Of a DNA stretch of 40,521 nt, positions 40,115-40,521 are shown piece by piece (position 1 is the first letter of the stretch; each line of letters begins with the position of its first letter). The notes under the pieces are model-generated. The model had not been told where the DNA came from. It ran no database searches and saw only the letters and a program-made list of their open reading frames with translations. Source of the stretch: CBFHWY01 sp965659675 (GTDB lineage: Bacteria; Bacteroidota; Bacteroidia; Flavobacteriales_G; Salibacteraceae); assembly GCA_965659675.1 (NCBI GenBank), contig CBFHWY010000016.1, forward strand, positions 1 to 40,521, written 5' to 3'. A program made the position numbers and the translations under genes.

Positions 40115-40521
40115 TCATTGAATTCCGTCAGTCTCCATGCTGCGGTCAATCTTTTTGACCAAGCCCTGAAGTACTTTTCCGGGCCCTAGTTCGGTGAAGT
40201 GACCGGCACCATCTTCGATCATTTTTTGGACAGATTGTGTCCATCGAACGGGTGCTGTGAGTTGACTGATGAGGTTTTGTTTGATTTGATTTGGGTCGGT
40301 CACTGCTTCAGCCACCACATTTTGGTAAACCGGGCAGATCCCAGAATTAAAGTTCGTTCCTTCTATCGCTGATTCAAGCTCATCTTTTGCAGGAGCCATC
40401 AAAGGTGAGTGAAAAGCACCACCAACGGGTAGTATCAGTGCACGTCTGGCTCCGGCCTCTTTGAGTGTTTCACAGGCTGCTTCAACAGCAGTATAAGCAC
40501 CACTGATCACAAGCTGCCCCG
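40115..40521 (-). CDS. fabD: Malonyl-CoA:ACP transacylase, C-terminal part (cut by window end)
   Basis: 135 codons in the window (stop at 40115-40117), continuing past 40521. The visible part starts GQLVISG, the region after the acyltransferase core, and includes PVGGAFHSPLM with the catalytic histidine of the Ser-His dyad, CPVYQNVVAEAVTDP, APVRWTQSV and HFTELGPGKVLQGLVKK. These are the standard C-terminal blocks of FabD, which loads malonate onto ACP for fatty acid synthesis. The nucleophilic serine (GHSLGE) lies outside the window. A GTG at 40510 is internal, not a start. Only partial because of the window edge; no sign of damage. Confidence 0.95.
   Translation of the reverse strand, partial: GQLVISGAYTAVEAACETLKEAGARRALILPVGGAFHSPLMAPAKDELESAIEGTNFNSGICPVYQNVVAEAVTDPNQIKQNLISQLTAPVRWTQSVQKMIEDGAGHFTELGPGKVLQGLVKKIDRSMETDGIQ

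Noticed and set aside
40111..40149. TTG-initiated extension of the YifB-type protein
   Set aside because: It overlaps the fabD coding sequence; ATG at 40110 is four bases after the fabD stop.
1..40521. tRNA, rRNA, CRISPR arrays, insertion sequences or prophage genes
   Set aside because: No T-loop-like tRNA ends, transposase or integrase motifs, or spaced repeats were seen; the gaps are too short to hold most of them. Small RNAs cannot be excluded by eye.

Overview
The window reads as a chromosomal segment of a Bacteroidota bacterium, probably a marine Flavobacteriales-type lineage (Cryomorphaceae/Schleiferiaceae-like; this rank is inference). The main evidence is an LpxC-FabZ fusion, a PorX response regulator of the type IX secretion system (T9SS), two DUF5723 outer-membrane proteins, and several promoters matching the Bacteroidota pattern TTG-N17..23-TAnnTTTG. 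Coding density is very high: no gap exceeds about 120 bases, many genes overlap by 1-17 bases, and I see no tRNA, rRNA, CRISPR array or insertion sequence.

Layout. (1) 0.1-3.3 kb, + strand: tyrS, a PLP-dependent ACC deaminase/D-cysteine desulfhydrase relative, and a secreted glucosaminidase with LysM-like repeats. (2) 3.3-17.9 kb: a poorly characterised envelope region. On the - strand it holds a CHASE2 membrane protein, a lipoprotein and a DUF5723 protein with overlapping ends. Further along the same strand are a membrane-anchored propeller-like protein, a second DUF5723 protein and a 1487-aa exported TPR-CHAT caspase-like protein. A secreted FecR-like protein is divergent from the CHASE2 gene, and a 2-Cys peroxiredoxin lies between the halves, sharing a bidirectional terminator with the FecR-like gene. 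(3) 17.9-22.2 kb: rnhB and a GT4 glycosyltransferase (- strand), then a Wzz-type and an O-antigen ligase/polymerase-type protein (+ strand). (4) 22.2-28.8 kb, - strand: a lipid A operon lpxD - lpxC/fabZ - lpxA - ABC ATPase - efp - second lpxD-like gene - GAF/SpoIIE phosphatase, behind a good promoter. (5) 28.8-36.4 kb: an HD-domain phosphohydrolase divergent from porX, followed on the + strand by tsaE, ald, a small membrane-anchored protein, aroB, aroA and a DUF983 gene. (6) 36.4-40.5 kb: an acidic lipoprotein, a GH16 glucanase lipoprotein, then on the - strand a YifB/ComM AAA protein and the 3' part of fabD, cut by the window edge.

The genes mainly serve envelope building (lipid A, O-antigen/exopolysaccharide, peptidoglycan turnover, surface lipoproteins, T9SS control) plus core metabolism. 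The best candidate for an undescribed system is the CHASE2 / FecR-like / DUF5723 / propeller / TPR-CHAT region, which looks like an envelope sensing and proteolysis module. That function is inferred from domain content and gene order only. Several genes appear to start at TTG, two of them at TTGA stop/start overlaps; I corrected starts where the longest frame was implausible.
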